64,000 nucleotides of DNA from Alphaproteobacteria bacterium HGW-Alphaproteobacteria-1 (GCA_002842985.1 PHEQ01000010.1:1-64000); one strand, 5' to 3'; positions 25,562 through 33,577 are shown, counted from the stretch's first letter. Notes: generated by a model not told the origin, from the letters alone. Program-made: numbers and translations.

Positions 25562-26047
25562 ATGGCGAAATCCACCAAACGCCGCGTGCGCAAAGCGACA
25601 GCGCAACCTGCGGCCGATACGCCCCTGTCGCGCCGCGCGCTCTTGTCACGGGCGGGATATGGCGCGGCCGGGGTTCTGGTCCTGGGCGGGGCCGGGCTTT
25701 GGGGGGTGCGTCATGTGCAGGCGGTTCAGGCCGAGCATGATCTGGACCGGATCGGGCAGGGCGTGCCCGCCATCGTGCAGGTCCACGATCCGCAATGCCC
25801 GATCTGCAACGCGCTTCAGGCAGAGACGCGCAAGGCGCTGCACGGTTTGGGGGAGGGGCAGGAGGTGCTTTACCTCGTCGCCAATATCCGCACCCCCGAG
25901 GGCACCGGCTTTGCCACTCAATACGGCGTGCCGCATGTGACTCTGCTGCTGTTTGACGGATCGGGGAACCTTCAGGAGACGTTGCGCGGCCCGCACGAGG
26001 CCGAGGCGCTGCGCCCGGCCTTCGCCCGGCTGGCGCGCCACGGCTGA
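25562..26047 (+). CDS. Membrane-anchored thioredoxin-like protein
   Basis: The 161-residue product has a basic N-terminus (MAKSTKRRVRKATAQ), one membrane helix (about residues 35-50) and a thioredoxin-like domain with a CPIC motif in VHDPQCPICNALQ. The order CPIC after a beta-strand and the later cis-Pro segment YGVPHVTLLLFD fit a periplasmic thiol oxidoreductase of unknown partner. The upstream part of the open frame is not needed, because GGAG lies before the ATG at 25562. It ends 6 bases before the convergent transaminase gene. Confidence 0.78.
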   Translation: MAKSTKRRVRKATAQPAADTPLSRRALLSRAGYGAAGVLVLGGAGLWGVRHVQAVQAEHDLDRIGQGVPAIVQVHDPQCPICNALQAETRKALHGLGEGQEVLYLVANIRTPEGTGFATQYGVPHVTLLLFDGSGNLQETLRGPHEAEALRPAFARLARHG

Positions 26048-26053
26048 GCACGC

Positions 26054-26914
26054 TCAGAGCGCCGTCTTGCGGCTCTCCTCCAGATAGATTTCTCGCAACC
26101 GGGTCGCCACCGGCCCCGGCGTGCCCGAGCCAAGCGCCGTGCCGTCGATCTCCACCACCGGCAGGACAAAGGCACTGGCGGAGGTCACGAACGCCTCATC
26201 CGCCGTCTTCGCCTCGTCGATGGTAAAGGCGCGTTCCTCCACCTGCATCTGCGCCTCTTGCGCAAAGCGCAGCACGGCGGCACGGGTGATGCCGTGCAGG
26301 ATGTCGTTCGAGAGCTGCCGGGTGATGATCCGGCCGCCCTTGACTATGTAGGCATTGTTGCTGGTGCCCTCGGTCACATGCCCGTCCTCGATCATCCACG
26401 CATCATCGGCACCGGCCTTCTTTGCCATCATCTTGCCCATGGAGGGATAGAGAAGCTGCACCGTCTTGATGTCGCGCCGGCCCCAGCGGATATCCTCGAT
26501 GCCGATCACCTTGATGCCACGCTTCGCTACCGGGTTGTCGGCAAGGCCCGGCTTCGACTGGGTGAAGAGCACCAGCGTGGGTTCGGTCGTCTCCGGGTCG
26601 GGGAAGACAAAATCGCGGTCGCCGTCGCTGCCGCGCGTGACCTGAAGATAGATCAGCCCGTCGGTGATGGCGTTGCGGCGCACCAGCTCGCGGTGGATCT
26701 CCAGAAGATCGTCGAAACCCCCCGGTTTTCTCATGTCGAGTTCACGCAAGGAGCGTTCCAGCCGCGCGACATGGCCGGGGAAATCGATCAGCTTGCCGCC
26801 CAGAACGCTGGTCACCTCATAGACGCCATCGGCCATCAGGAATCCGCGATCAAAGATCGACACGGTGGCTTCGGTCTCGGGCAGGTAGTCTCCGTTCACA
26901 TAGACGGTGCGCAT
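26054..26914 (-). CDS. dat: D-amino-acid transaminase
   Basis: The 286-residue fold-type IV PLP enzyme starts MRTVYVNGDYLPETEATVSI and has FDRGFLMADGVYEV, the Schiff-base lysine in RRDIKTVQLL, and EGTSNNAYIVKGG. D-amino-acid transaminases exchange D-amino acids with 2-oxo acids, commonly D-Ala plus 2-oxoglutarate giving pyruvate and D-Glu. The gene begins 4 bases after the stop of the racemase gene. Together they form a D-Glu/D-amino-acid module. A branched-chain aminotransferase is the alternative, but the N-terminus and length favour the D-specific type. Confidence 0.88.
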   Translation of the reverse strand: MRTVYVNGDYLPETEATVSIFDRGFLMADGVYEVTSVLGGKLIDFPGHVARLERSLRELDMRKPGGFDDLLEIHRELVRRNAITDGLIYLQVTRGSDGDRDFVFPDPETTEPTLVLFTQSKPGLADNPVAKRGIKVIGIEDIRWGRRDIKTVQLLYPSMGKMMAKKAGADDAWMIEDGHVTEGTSNNAYIVKGGRIITRQLSNDILHGITRAAVLRFAQEAQMQVEERAFTIDEAKTADEAFVTSASAFVLPVVEIDGTALGSGTPGPVATRLREIYLEESRKTAL

Positions 26915-26918
26915 GGTC

Positions 26919-27884
26919 TTATCCCCACAGGGCCGCCTCGGGCGGGTGCACCCCGGCGGCGTCATATCTCAAAGCGTGGTCCCGGTCTTCGGCCAGAAGC
27001 AGCGGGCCGTCAAGGTCCGTCACCATCGCGCCCTGTGCCACCAGGGTCGCGGGCGCCATGGCCAGCGAGCTTCCCACCATGCAGCCCACCATCACGCCAA
27101 AGCCCTGCGCGCGCGCCGCCTCGCGCAGGGCCAGCGCCTCGGTCAGCCCGCCGGTCTTGTCGAGCTTGATGTTGACCACGTCATACTTGCCGCGCAGCCC
27201 CGACAGGCTGGCGCGGTCGTGACAGCTCTCGTCGGCACAAAGCGGCACCGGGCGCGCCAACCCGACAAGCGCGTCATCCTCGCCTGCGGGCAGCGGCTGT
27301 TCCACCAGCGCCACGCCAAGGCGCACCAGATGCGGGGCCAGATCGGCATAGACCGCAGCACTCCAGCCCTCATTGGCATCGACGATGATCCGCGATTGCG
27401 CCGCGCCGCGCCGCACCGCCTCCAGCCGGGCCATGTCGTCGGGCGTGCCCAGCTTGATCTTGAGAAGCGGGCGATGTGCATGTTTTGCCGCCTGCGCCTG
27501 CATGGCCTCCGCGCTGTCGAGCGAGAGCGTATAGGCCGTGATCTCCGGCCCCGGCGCGGGCAGCCCCGCCAGTTCCCAGACGCGCCGCCCGGTCTGCTTG
27601 GCCGCAAGATCCCACAATGCGCAATCCACCGCGTTGCGCGCCGCGCCGGGCGGTAGCAGGCCTTGCAGCGTGGCGCGGTCAAACCCCTCGGGCAAGCCCT
27701 CGATCTGTGCCGCCACACTGTCCAGCGTCTCGCCGTAGCGGGCATAGGGCACGCATTCGCCGCGCCCGGTCGCATCCCCCTCGCAGACCGTCACCGTCAG
27801 CACCTGCGCCTCGGTCCGCGAGCCGCGACTGATGGTAAAGACCTGCGCCAGCCGAAAGCTCTCGCGCGTTACCGTGATCTGCAC
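26919..27884 (-). CDS. dgcA: N-acetyl-D-Glu racemase DgcA / dipeptide epimerase (paralogue 2)
   Basis: The 321-residue enolase-superfamily enzyme has KIK at residues 142-144, metal ligands in IIVDANEGW, LVEQPLP and CADESC, and the second base lysine in VNIKLDKTGG. The GTG start has a G-rich ribosome site 5 bases before it; the longer frame runs into the DUF1611 gene. The family includes L-Ala-D/L-Glu epimerase and the N-acetyl-glutamate racemase DgcA. Its neighbours, a DUF1611 gene 37 bases upstream and a D-amino-acid transaminase downstream, fit the DgcN-DgcA route for D-Glu use. Muropeptide recycling is the alternative. Confidence 0.85.
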   Translation of the reverse strand: MQITVTRESFRLAQVFTISRGSRTEAQVLTVTVCEGDATGRGECVPYARYGETLDSVAAQIEGLPEGFDRATLQGLLPPGAARNAVDCALWDLAAKQTGRRVWELAGLPAPGPEITAYTLSLDSAEAMQAQAAKHAHRPLLKIKLGTPDDMARLEAVRRGAAQSRIIVDANEGWSAAVYADLAPHLVRLGVALVEQPLPAGEDDALVGLARPVPLCADESCHDRASLSGLRGKYDVVNIKLDKTGGLTEALALREAARAQGFGVMVGCMVGSSLAMAPATLVAQGAMVTDLDGPLLLAEDRDHALRYDAAGVHPPEAALWG

Positions 27885-27921
27885 GCCGCCCCCCGTTTCA
27901 CTGTTCCAAAAATACTCACTC

Positions 27922-28923
27922 TCAGATCGCCGCCAGCGCCGCCACCAGTTTTTGCGCGCCAAAGCGGTAGGGGTCGGTGGCGGGCAGGCCCGTCTCGGTC
28001 TCCACGCCATCCAGATAGGCGCGCGCCTCCGCCTCCGTCATGTGCTGCGTGTTGATCGAGACGCCCACGACCGCGCAGGCCGGGTTGGCGATGCGGGCGA
28101 GCGGCAGAGCGGTGTCGCGCAACTCCGCCAGCGAGCGCAGCGCATGGCCCGGCAGGCCGCGCATATGCGTCCGCGTCGGCTCGTGGCACAGGATCAGCGC
28201 ATCGGGCTGCCCGCCATGGATGAGCGCCAGCGTCACCCCCGAATAGGAGATGTGGAACAGGCTGCCCTGCCCCTCGATCAGGTCCCAGTGGTCGGGATCA
28301 TTGTCGGGCGTGAGCCATTCGATCGACCCGGCCATGAAATCGGCCACCACCGCGTCGAGCGGCACGCCGTCGCCGGTGATGAGAATGCCGGTCTGCCCGG
28401 TCGCGCGGAAGGTGGCCTTCAGGCCCGCCGCGCGCATGTCCCGTTCCATCGCCATGGCGGTATACATCTTGCCGACCGAGCAATCGGTGCCCACGGCAAG
28501 GCAGCGCTTGCCGCTCCGCTTGACGCCGTTGGCGATGGGATAGGCCACCTCCGGCACGCGCACGTCATGGAGCGCGCGCCCCGTCGCCTCGGCCACTGCC
28601 CTCAGGTCAGGCTCGTCGCGCAAGAGATTGTGCAGCCCCGAAGCAAGGTCGAACCCCTCTTCCAGCGCCATGACCAGCGCCTTTTTCCAGGCCGGGCTGA
28701 TGACGCCGCCGCGATTGGCCACGCCCACCACCACGGTCCGCACGCCCGCCGCCCTGGCCTCGGCCAGCGTCATGTCGGGCAGACCGAGATCGGCACCGCA
28801 GCCCGGCAGGCGCAATTGTCCAAGGGCGTTCTCGGGCCGCCAGTCGCGGATGCCGATGGCCACCTTGGCGGCAAGCATGTCCGGCGCATCGCCGAGGAAA
28901 AGGAGATAGGGCGTTTCGATCAT
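27922..28923 (-). CDS. dgcN: DUF1611 protein, DgcN-type N-acetyltransferase (paralogue 2)
   Basis: The 333-residue product has the DUF1611 pattern AVGTDCSVGKMYTAMAMERD, RATGQTGILITGDGVPLDAV, LIEGQGSLFH. Compared with the copy at 3336-4370 the P-loop-like, GQTG and EGQGS blocks are conserved but the N-terminal 130 residues differ strongly. The ATG at 28923 has GGAAGG upstream. As first gene of dgcN-dgcA-dat it would acetylate D-Glu so that DgcA can racemise it. The enzymatic role rests on reported DgcN work in a marine Pseudoalteromonas; it is not provable from sequence. Confidence 0.83.
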   Translation of the reverse strand: MIETPYLLFLGDAPDMLAAKVAIGIRDWRPENALGQLRLPGCGADLGLPDMTLAEARAAGVRTVVVGVANRGGVISPAWKKALVMALEEGFDLASGLHNLLRDEPDLRAVAEATGRALHDVRVPEVAYPIANGVKRSGKRCLAVGTDCSVGKMYTAMAMERDMRAAGLKATFRATGQTGILITGDGVPLDAVVADFMAGSIEWLTPDNDPDHWDLIEGQGSLFHISYSGVTLALIHGGQPDALILCHEPTRTHMRGLPGHALRSLAELRDTALPLARIANPACAVVGVSINTQHMTEAEARAYLDGVETETGLPATDPYRFGAQKLVAALAAI

Positions 28924-29076
28924 CGCGGGGGCCTTCCTGTCCTGCGTCCGTGGCAAAGATGACTCAGAGCTTGCGGCATGTCCTGCCTGATTCAGGCGCT
29001 GGCGGCGATTTCATGCATGATCCTTCGCGATTTTGGTCATTTGCGCGAATATTGTGCGATCCGTTCGGAGGCCGGT

Positions 29077-29091
29077 TGCCGCAGTGCGGCA
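29077..29091. promoter_or_regulatory. Perfect palindrome upstream of mcl1
   Basis: TGCCGCAGTGCGGCA is a 15-base perfect inverted repeat (7+1+7) located 76 bases before the mcl1 start and within the divergent gap to dgcN. It has no T-run, so an operator is more likely than a terminator. The protein that binds it is unknown. Confidence 0.5.
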
Positions 29092-29167
29092 GATGCGGCT
29101 TGCGAAACGGGGTGCGATTGCATACCCAATCCGCGATGACATTTCCCAACCCGAAGGAACCCCCGAG

Positions 29168-30127
29168 ATGAGCTTTCGCCTGCAACCGCCCGCGCCCGCC
29201 CGCCCCAACCGCTGCCAATTGTTCGGACCCGGCTCCAACCCAAAACTGTTCGAGAAAATGGCTGCTTCCGAGGCGGATGTGATCAATATCGACCTCGAGG
29301 ATTCAGTCGCGCCCAGTGACAAGGACATCGCGCGCCAGAACACCATCGAGGCGATCAACACGGTCGATTGGGGCAACAAGTATCTCTCGGTCCGCATCAA
29401 CAGCCTCGATTCCCCGTTCTGGTATCGCGATGTGGTGGACCTTCTGGAACAGGCGGGCGAGCGGCTCGACCAGATCATGATCCCCAAGGTCGGCTGCGGC
29501 GCGGATATCTACGCCGTTGATGCGCTCGTCACCGCCATCGAGTCCGCCAGGGGCCGCGCCAAGCGGATCAGTTTCGAGGTGATCATCGAATCCGCGGCCG
29601 GGATCGCCCATGTCGAGGAGATCGCCGCCGCCTCGCCCCGGCTTCAGGCCATGAGCCTCGGGGCGGCCGATTTCGCCGCCTCCATGGGGATGCAGACCAC
29701 CGGCATCGGCGGCACGCAGGAGGATTACTATATGCTGCGCGAGGGGCAGCGCTATTGGTCCGATCCCTGGCATTGGGCGCAGACCGCCATCGTCGCCGCG
29801 TGCCGCACGCACGGTCTTTTGCCGGTCGATGGCCCCTTTGGCGATTTCTCGGATGACGAGGGCTTTCGCGCGCAGGCGCGGCGCTCGGCCACGCTTGGCA
29901 TGGTTGGCAAATGGGCGATCCACCCCAGGCAGATCGCGCTTGCCAACGAGGTGTTCACCCCCTCCGAGGCCGCCGTGCAAGAGGCGCGCGAGATCCTGAC
30001 CGCGATGGAAGAGGCCAAGGCGCGCGGCGAGGGGGCCACCACCTACAAGGGCCGTCTGGTCGATATCGCGTCGATCAAGCAGGCCGAAGTGGTCGTGAAA
30101 CAGGCCGAGATGATCGCCGCGCGCTGA
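29168..30127 (+). CDS. mcl1: L-malyl-CoA/beta-methylmalyl-CoA lyase
   Basis: The 319-residue product matches Mcl1 of Rhodobacter in length and start (MSFRLQPPAPARPNRCQLFGPG). Family marks are DVINIDLEDSVAPSDKD, FEVIIESAAGIAHVEEI, MSLGAADFAASMGM and KWAIHPRQIALANEVF. It cleaves beta-methylmalyl-CoA to propionyl-CoA and glyoxylate in the ethylmalonyl-CoA pathway. AAGGA lies before the ATG. The pathway's key enzyme, ccr, is 5 kb downstream on the other strand. Confidence 0.93.
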   Translation: MSFRLQPPAPARPNRCQLFGPGSNPKLFEKMAASEADVINIDLEDSVAPSDKDIARQNTIEAINTVDWGNKYLSVRINSLDSPFWYRDVVDLLEQAGERLDQIMIPKVGCGADIYAVDALVTAIESARGRAKRISFEVIIESAAGIAHVEEIAAASPRLQAMSLGAADFAASMGMQTTGIGGTQEDYYMLREGQRYWSDPWHWAQTAIVAACRTHGLLPVDGPFGDFSDDEGFRAQARRSATLGMVGKWAIHPRQIALANEVFTPSEAAVQEAREILTAMEEAKARGEGATTYKGRLVDIASIKQAEVVVKQAEMIAAR

Positions 30128-30176
30128 ACCACGCCACAAGGCCCCCGTGTCGCGCGGGTCCCCGCCCACGCCCGTC

Positions 30177-30237
30177 ATCCTCCGGCTTGACCGGAGGATC
30201 TCGTGTGGCCGGAGACCCTCGGATCAAGTCCGAGGGT
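30177..30237. repeat. Double palindromic intergenic repeat, copy 2
   Basis: ATCCTCCGG/CCGGAGGAT at 30177-30199 (loop CTTGA) is followed by ACCCTCGGA/TCCGAGGGT at 30215-30237 (loop TCAAG). A weaker third copy at about 30256-30275 is imperfect. The 23-base second unit is identical to those at 32425 and 32463. The element lies after mcl1 and before the methyltransferase remnant. Confidence 0.8.
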
Positions 30238-30296
30238 GACGGGGAGAGGGAGACACGCGGGTCAGGCCAGAGGGTGACGGAGAGAAGGGCGCGGTC

Positions 30297-30575
30297 TCAC
30301 AGATCGAGCGCGCCCTGTGCCCGCGTGTCGGTCTCGCGCGCGGCGCGCTTGTAGGGGTTGCCGTGGCGCAGCGGCGTGTTGACGGCGCGGGGGCCTTTTT
30401 CCATCGCCTCTTGCACGGTGATGATTTGCAGGCGCGGGATGGGATCGAACCCGTCCACCTGAAAGGTGCCCGCGCCGCGCGCCCAGTCGAGCATCGGTTT
30501 GGTCGGTGGTGTCAGGGTCAGGAAAACGCCGATCTGCGCCTTCTGTTCGGTCACGGTGGCGTCGAGAGGCGGGGA
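30297..30575 (-). pseudogene. DNA methyltransferase, C-terminal remnant
   Basis: The frame reads about 92 residues, with IGVFLTLTPPTKPMLDWA, IPRLQIITVQEAMEKG and a short basic end. This is the C-terminal end of Mod-type site-specific DNA-adenine methyltransferases found in Rhodobacteraceae. The catalytic domain is missing; upstream the frame is closed at 30576-30578 by the TAA that also ends the PIN gene. The matching N-terminal piece is at 31907-32200, so some 350-450 residues were replaced by foreign DNA. A GTG at 30554 could start a short peptide, but I regard it as non-functional. Confidence 0.72.
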
Positions 30576-31109
30576 TTAGAGTTCAAGGGCACCTTGCGGA
30601 TCTTCCGGCGGAAGATCCAGTTCTACCGTTCGAAATGCCACTAGGCCAGCGCGCCTGGCATAGTTATACACATCAAGGTCATCAGCGTAGACAGTATGTG
30701 CGCCTTCGGCTTTGGCAATCGCGACGATTTGTCGGTCGAACTTGATTTTTGTCTTGCTCACATCCGGGTTGGCTGCGTCAATCCGGTGTCCTCCGCGAAG
30801 GATTGCGTCCCGCATCGAGAGCGCGCACTCGATTGCCGCTTTCTGGTCAAAATGCGCGATGCGAAAAACGGACTGTTCGTTCAGTTGGTCCAGATAAGAT
30901 TGCATCGCGTCACCTGCGTGAACAAGCACCTCGCTCAAGACCGGCGTGGGGATCACGATCTTTTTCTTGTCGGCTGTCAGGTTTGTGATCAGGTGCTGGA
31001 TCCTCTCCGCCGCCTTTTCCACACTTTCACCCGTGACCGGATCGTCGGGCACCTTAGCGTTTGGATCAAGAACAAGGAGCAGAACCGAGGTGTCGAAAAC
31101 AACCATCAA
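30576..31109 (-). CDS. PIN-domain protein (probable ribonuclease, toxin-like)
   Basis: The 177-residue product has the PIN acidic set: Asp6 in VVFDTSVLLL, Glu in TPVLSEVLVHAG, Asp in KFDRQIVAIAKAEG and Asp in VYADDLDVYNYA. VapC toxins and rRNA/tRNA-cutting PIN nucleases have this arrangement, but at about 130 residues they are shorter. The insert at residues 17-45 (PVTGESVEKAAERIQ) is unusual. The start overlaps the upstream gene by 4 bases, so both are made together. No small VapB/AbrB-type antitoxin is seen; the 249-residue partner may serve that role. Both genes fill the gap of a broken methyltransferase gene. Confidence 0.82.
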   Translation of the reverse strand: MMVVFDTSVLLLVLDPNAKVPDDPVTGESVEKAAERIQHLITNLTADKKKIVIPTPVLSEVLVHAGDAMQSYLDQLNEQSVFRIAHFDQKAAIECALSMRDAILRGGHRIDAANPDVSKTKIKFDRQIVAIAKAEGAHTVYADDLDVYNYARRAGLVAFRTVELDLPPEDPQGALEL

Positions 31110-31855
31110 TGCAATCCGTCACCATTGTCGCGCAGCGCCCTAAGAGCACCGATCGGGTCATCCATGCTCTTCCACTCGCTACCCTCAACCCCTCGCATCT
31201 GGTCGATGACATCTTTCAAGCTGTCCGACTTTAGCACCTTGAAATCCTGCCGGACCTTGAACGATTTGAGAACCCAGTTCCCTTGTTCATCGCGTAGCCA
31301 CCGTCCCGTGCCGAACAAGCGCACTGGCTCATACATATGCTTGGCCAGACGGCGTGCAGTTTCCCGATTGGTTTGTATTCCGGTGTATTTGAGATTGCCG
31401 TTTTGCAATTGAATATGCACGGTTTCATCTGCGCCGCCCACGCTTATCAACACACCATCAAGCGAGCCTTCCTGATTGAAAGGGCCGTAAGTTGTTGGCT
31501 TTGGTTTGGTTACCCCGGGAAATAAAATAACTTTGACCGCCTCGTCATTCCCTTCATAAATGAACCCGGTAGCGTTGTCTCCTGCGAGCAGATCGTCGAT
31601 CTCCATCTTGGCCTTCATGGCGGCAGGCGCGCCTTCCCCCTGCCTGACCAAAGCAAGCTGTTTAGCCACCTTCGGCACGGCCTCGTGATCTATTCTCGAA
31701 ACAAGCTGAGTGCTGCCTTCCCTGAGCGTGTCAAAATGCACGTCGGTCTCGTGCCCAAGCATTTCCGCCAAGTTTTGCATATACCGCGCCAGTCGCGCCA
31801 TCGGGATGGTCCCGGGCGTGTAAGCGTCGATATACAGAGTATAAGTCTTGGTCAT
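31106..31855 (-). CDS. Conserved protein of unknown function, partner of the PIN gene
   Basis: I do not recognise a family. The 249-residue product starts MTKTYTLYIDAYTPGTIPMA, has no signal peptide and no membrane segment, and is mixed alpha/beta with a segment resembling a regular repeated fold (RLARYMQNLAEMLG, HFDTLREGSTQLVSRI). It ends 4 bases inside the PIN start. Local G+C is low: I counted 29 and 25 G or C in the 60-base lines at 31381 and 31501, against roughly two thirds around it, which suggests transfer. An antitoxin, a target-recognition or a sensor role are all possible. Confidence 0.7.
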   Translation of the reverse strand: MTKTYTLYIDAYTPGTIPMARLARYMQNLAEMLGHETDVHFDTLREGSTQLVSRIDHEAVPKVAKQLALVRQGEGAPAAMKAKMEIDDLLAGDNATGFIYEGNDEAVKVILFPGVTKPKPTTYGPFNQEGSLDGVLISVGGADETVHIQLQNGNLKYTGIQTNRETARRLAKHMYEPVRLFGTGRWLRDEQGNWVLKSFKVRQDFKVLKSDSLKDVIDQMRGVEGSEWKSMDDPIGALRALRDNGDGLH

Positions 31856-31906
31856 TACCGTGCCGCCAATATGCCAAACCCTAGATGAGTCAGATCAGTC
31901 AATCTA

Positions 31907-32200
31907 TCAGGACTTGCCCAGAAAGCCCACCATCGCATCCAGCATCTTCGCCGCGTCCTGATACGGGCTGTCGCGCAATTCGATCAATGCCTTGCCCGAC
32001 ACCATGTCATCCCAGTGCCATGTGTCGTCAAAGGCCGCGATCTGCGCGCCGGAAACCTGCCCGCTTTCGTCCTTGAAGAGGTGCGAATAGGTGGCGTTGG
32101 AGTTGAACGGCGGGTCGAGATAGATGAGATCCACGGACTCGGTTGCGATGGATTCGCGCAGCACGGTCAGGTTGTCGCCGTAATAAAGATGATTGCCCAT
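31907..32200 (-). pseudogene. DNA methyltransferase, N-terminal remnant
   Basis: The 97-residue frame starts MGNHLYYGDNLTVLRESI and includes the catalytic motif IV as YLDPPFNSNATYSHLF. It ends with LDAMVGFLGKS and a TGA, exactly where intact relatives, as I recall them, continue with a conserved NDMMAYL helix. The cofactor-binding FxGxG region normally lies in the missing C-terminal half. With the C-terminal piece at 30297-30575 it marks the edges of a replaced methyltransferase gene. The piece keeps a start codon and may be translated, but cannot be active. Confidence 0.75.
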
Positions 32201-32605
32201 GACTGCCGCCCCTGCCCGCCTTGCCCCGCCATCATAGGCGCGGTCTGGTTAAGGCAGAGTGTAGGCGCGGCGGCGGGCGGCTGTCCATGGGGTCTGGTCC
32301 GCCCGTCACCCTGTGCTCCCGTCATCCCGCGCGCCCGTCATCCTCTGGCTTGACCGGAGGATCTCGTGTGGTCGGAGACCCTCGGGTCAAGCCCGAGGGT
32401 GACGGGGGAGAGGGGAGAGGGGAGACCCTCGGATCAAGTCCGAGGGTGACGGGGAGAGGCAGACCCTCGGATCAAGTCCGAGGGTGACGGGGAGAGGCAG
32501 ACCCCCCCGCCGCCCATTTCGCCGCAGTGCAGCATTGGCAGGTGACATTCCCCCGCCCACCCCCTATAAGGCGCGCAAATCCAACCCGACACACAGGACT
32601 GCCCC
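32201..32605. other. Gene-free stretch with intergenic repeats upstream of ppaC
   Basis: These 405 bases hold no convincing gene. They contain the start region of the methyltransferase remnant, one double palindrome and two further tandem palindromes (see 32340-32485), and about 110 bases of possible promoter before ppaC. A/T-richer bases near 32560-32600 (CCCTATAAGG) could be a -10 region for ppaC. Confidence 0.6.
32340..32485. repeat. Palindromic intergenic repeat, copy 3, with three tandem units
   Basis: An ATCCTCTGG/CCGGAGGAT stem (32340-32362, one mismatch) is followed by three 23-base palindromes: 32378-32400 (ACCCTCGGG...), 32425-32447 and 32463-32485 (both ACCCTCGGA/TCCGAGGGT, loop TCAAG). 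Each is followed by GACGGGG(G)AGAGG. Starts are 47 and 38 bases apart. The identical last two indicate recent local duplication. Confidence 0.85.
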
Positions 32606-33526
32606 ATGAGCACGCTCGTCTTTGGCCACAAATCCCCCGACACCGATTCCACCGGCTCGCCCATCCTCTGGGCCTGGTATCTCAACGAGATCAAGGGCCA
32701 GAGCGCCGAGGCCGTTCTGCTGGGCGAACCCAATACCGAGGCCGCGTTCCTTCTGAACAAATGGGACCTGCCCAAGCCGCGCATCATTGCGGATGTCGAG
32801 GACGGCCAGTCCTGCGTCGTGGTCGATACCAACAACCCGGCGGAACTGCCCGCCAATATCAACGGCGCGGATGTGCGCGCGATCATCGACCATCACAAGC
32901 TGGTCGGCGGGCTGGAAACCAAAGGCCCCATCGACATCACCATCCGCCCGCTGGCCTGCACCGCGACGGTCATGCTTGACCTGATGGGCAACGATGCCGC
33001 GCAGATGCCCGACTGGGCCAAGGCCACCGCACTGACCTGCATCCTGTCGGACACGCTGGAATTCCGCTCGCCCACCACCACCGCGCATGACCGTGCCGTG
33101 GCCGAGCGTCTGGCCGCCGATCTCGGGCTGTCGATCCCCGATTACGCCGCCGAGATGTTCGCGGCCAAATCCGACGTGTCGGCCTTTTCCGACGCCGAAC
33201 TGCTGCGCATGGATTCCAAGGAATACGCGGTCGGCGGCAAGAAATTCCGAGTCAGCGTGCTGGAGACCACGGCACCCGCCATCGTGCTTGACCGCAAGGC
33301 CAGCCTGATGGACAGCATGACGACCGTGGCCGCAGAGGATGGTGTCGATCAGGTGCTGCTGTTCGTGGTGGACATCCTGAATGAGGAGGCGACGCTTCTG
33401 GTTCCCAACGATCTGGTGAAGGCGCTGGCCGAGAAAAGCTTTGGCGCGTCCGTGTCGGGCGATGCGGTCGTTCTGCCCGGGATCATGTCCCGCAAGAAGC
33501 AGATCATCCCCAATCTGGCGCTCTGA
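32606..33526 (+). CDS. ppaC: Manganese-dependent inorganic pyrophosphatase (family II)
   Basis: The 306-residue product has the DHH-phosphoesterase pattern: GHKSPDTDS near the start, VVDTNNPAE, the name-giving IIDHHKLVGG, and the C-terminal substrate loop SRKKQIIP. It hydrolyses pyrophosphate to drive biosynthesis. Length is typical (about 305-310). There is no CBS-domain insert, so it is the unregulated type. Confidence 0.95.
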   Translation: MSTLVFGHKSPDTDSTGSPILWAWYLNEIKGQSAEAVLLGEPNTEAAFLLNKWDLPKPRIIADVEDGQSCVVVDTNNPAELPANINGADVRAIIDHHKLVGGLETKGPIDITIRPLACTATVMLDLMGNDAAQMPDWAKATALTCILSDTLEFRSPTTTAHDRAVAERLAADLGLSIPDYAAEMFAAKSDVSAFSDAELLRMDSKEYAVGGKKFRVSVLETTAPAIVLDRKASLMDSMTTVAAEDGVDQVLLFVVDILNEEATLLVPNDLVKALAEKSFGASVSGDAVVLPGIMSRKKQIIPNLAL

Positions 33527-33543
33527 GGTCGGAACGATCCAAG

Positions 33544-33577
33544 AAAAAAGGCCCGCGGGGACACCGTCCGCGGGCCT
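33544..33577. terminator. Terminator between ppaC and ccr
   Basis: GGCCCGCGG pairs with CCGCGGGCC over a 9-base loop. On the minus strand it is followed by six T residues, a good terminator for ccr; on the plus strand the run is only TT, so it serves ppaC less well. Confidence 0.8.
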
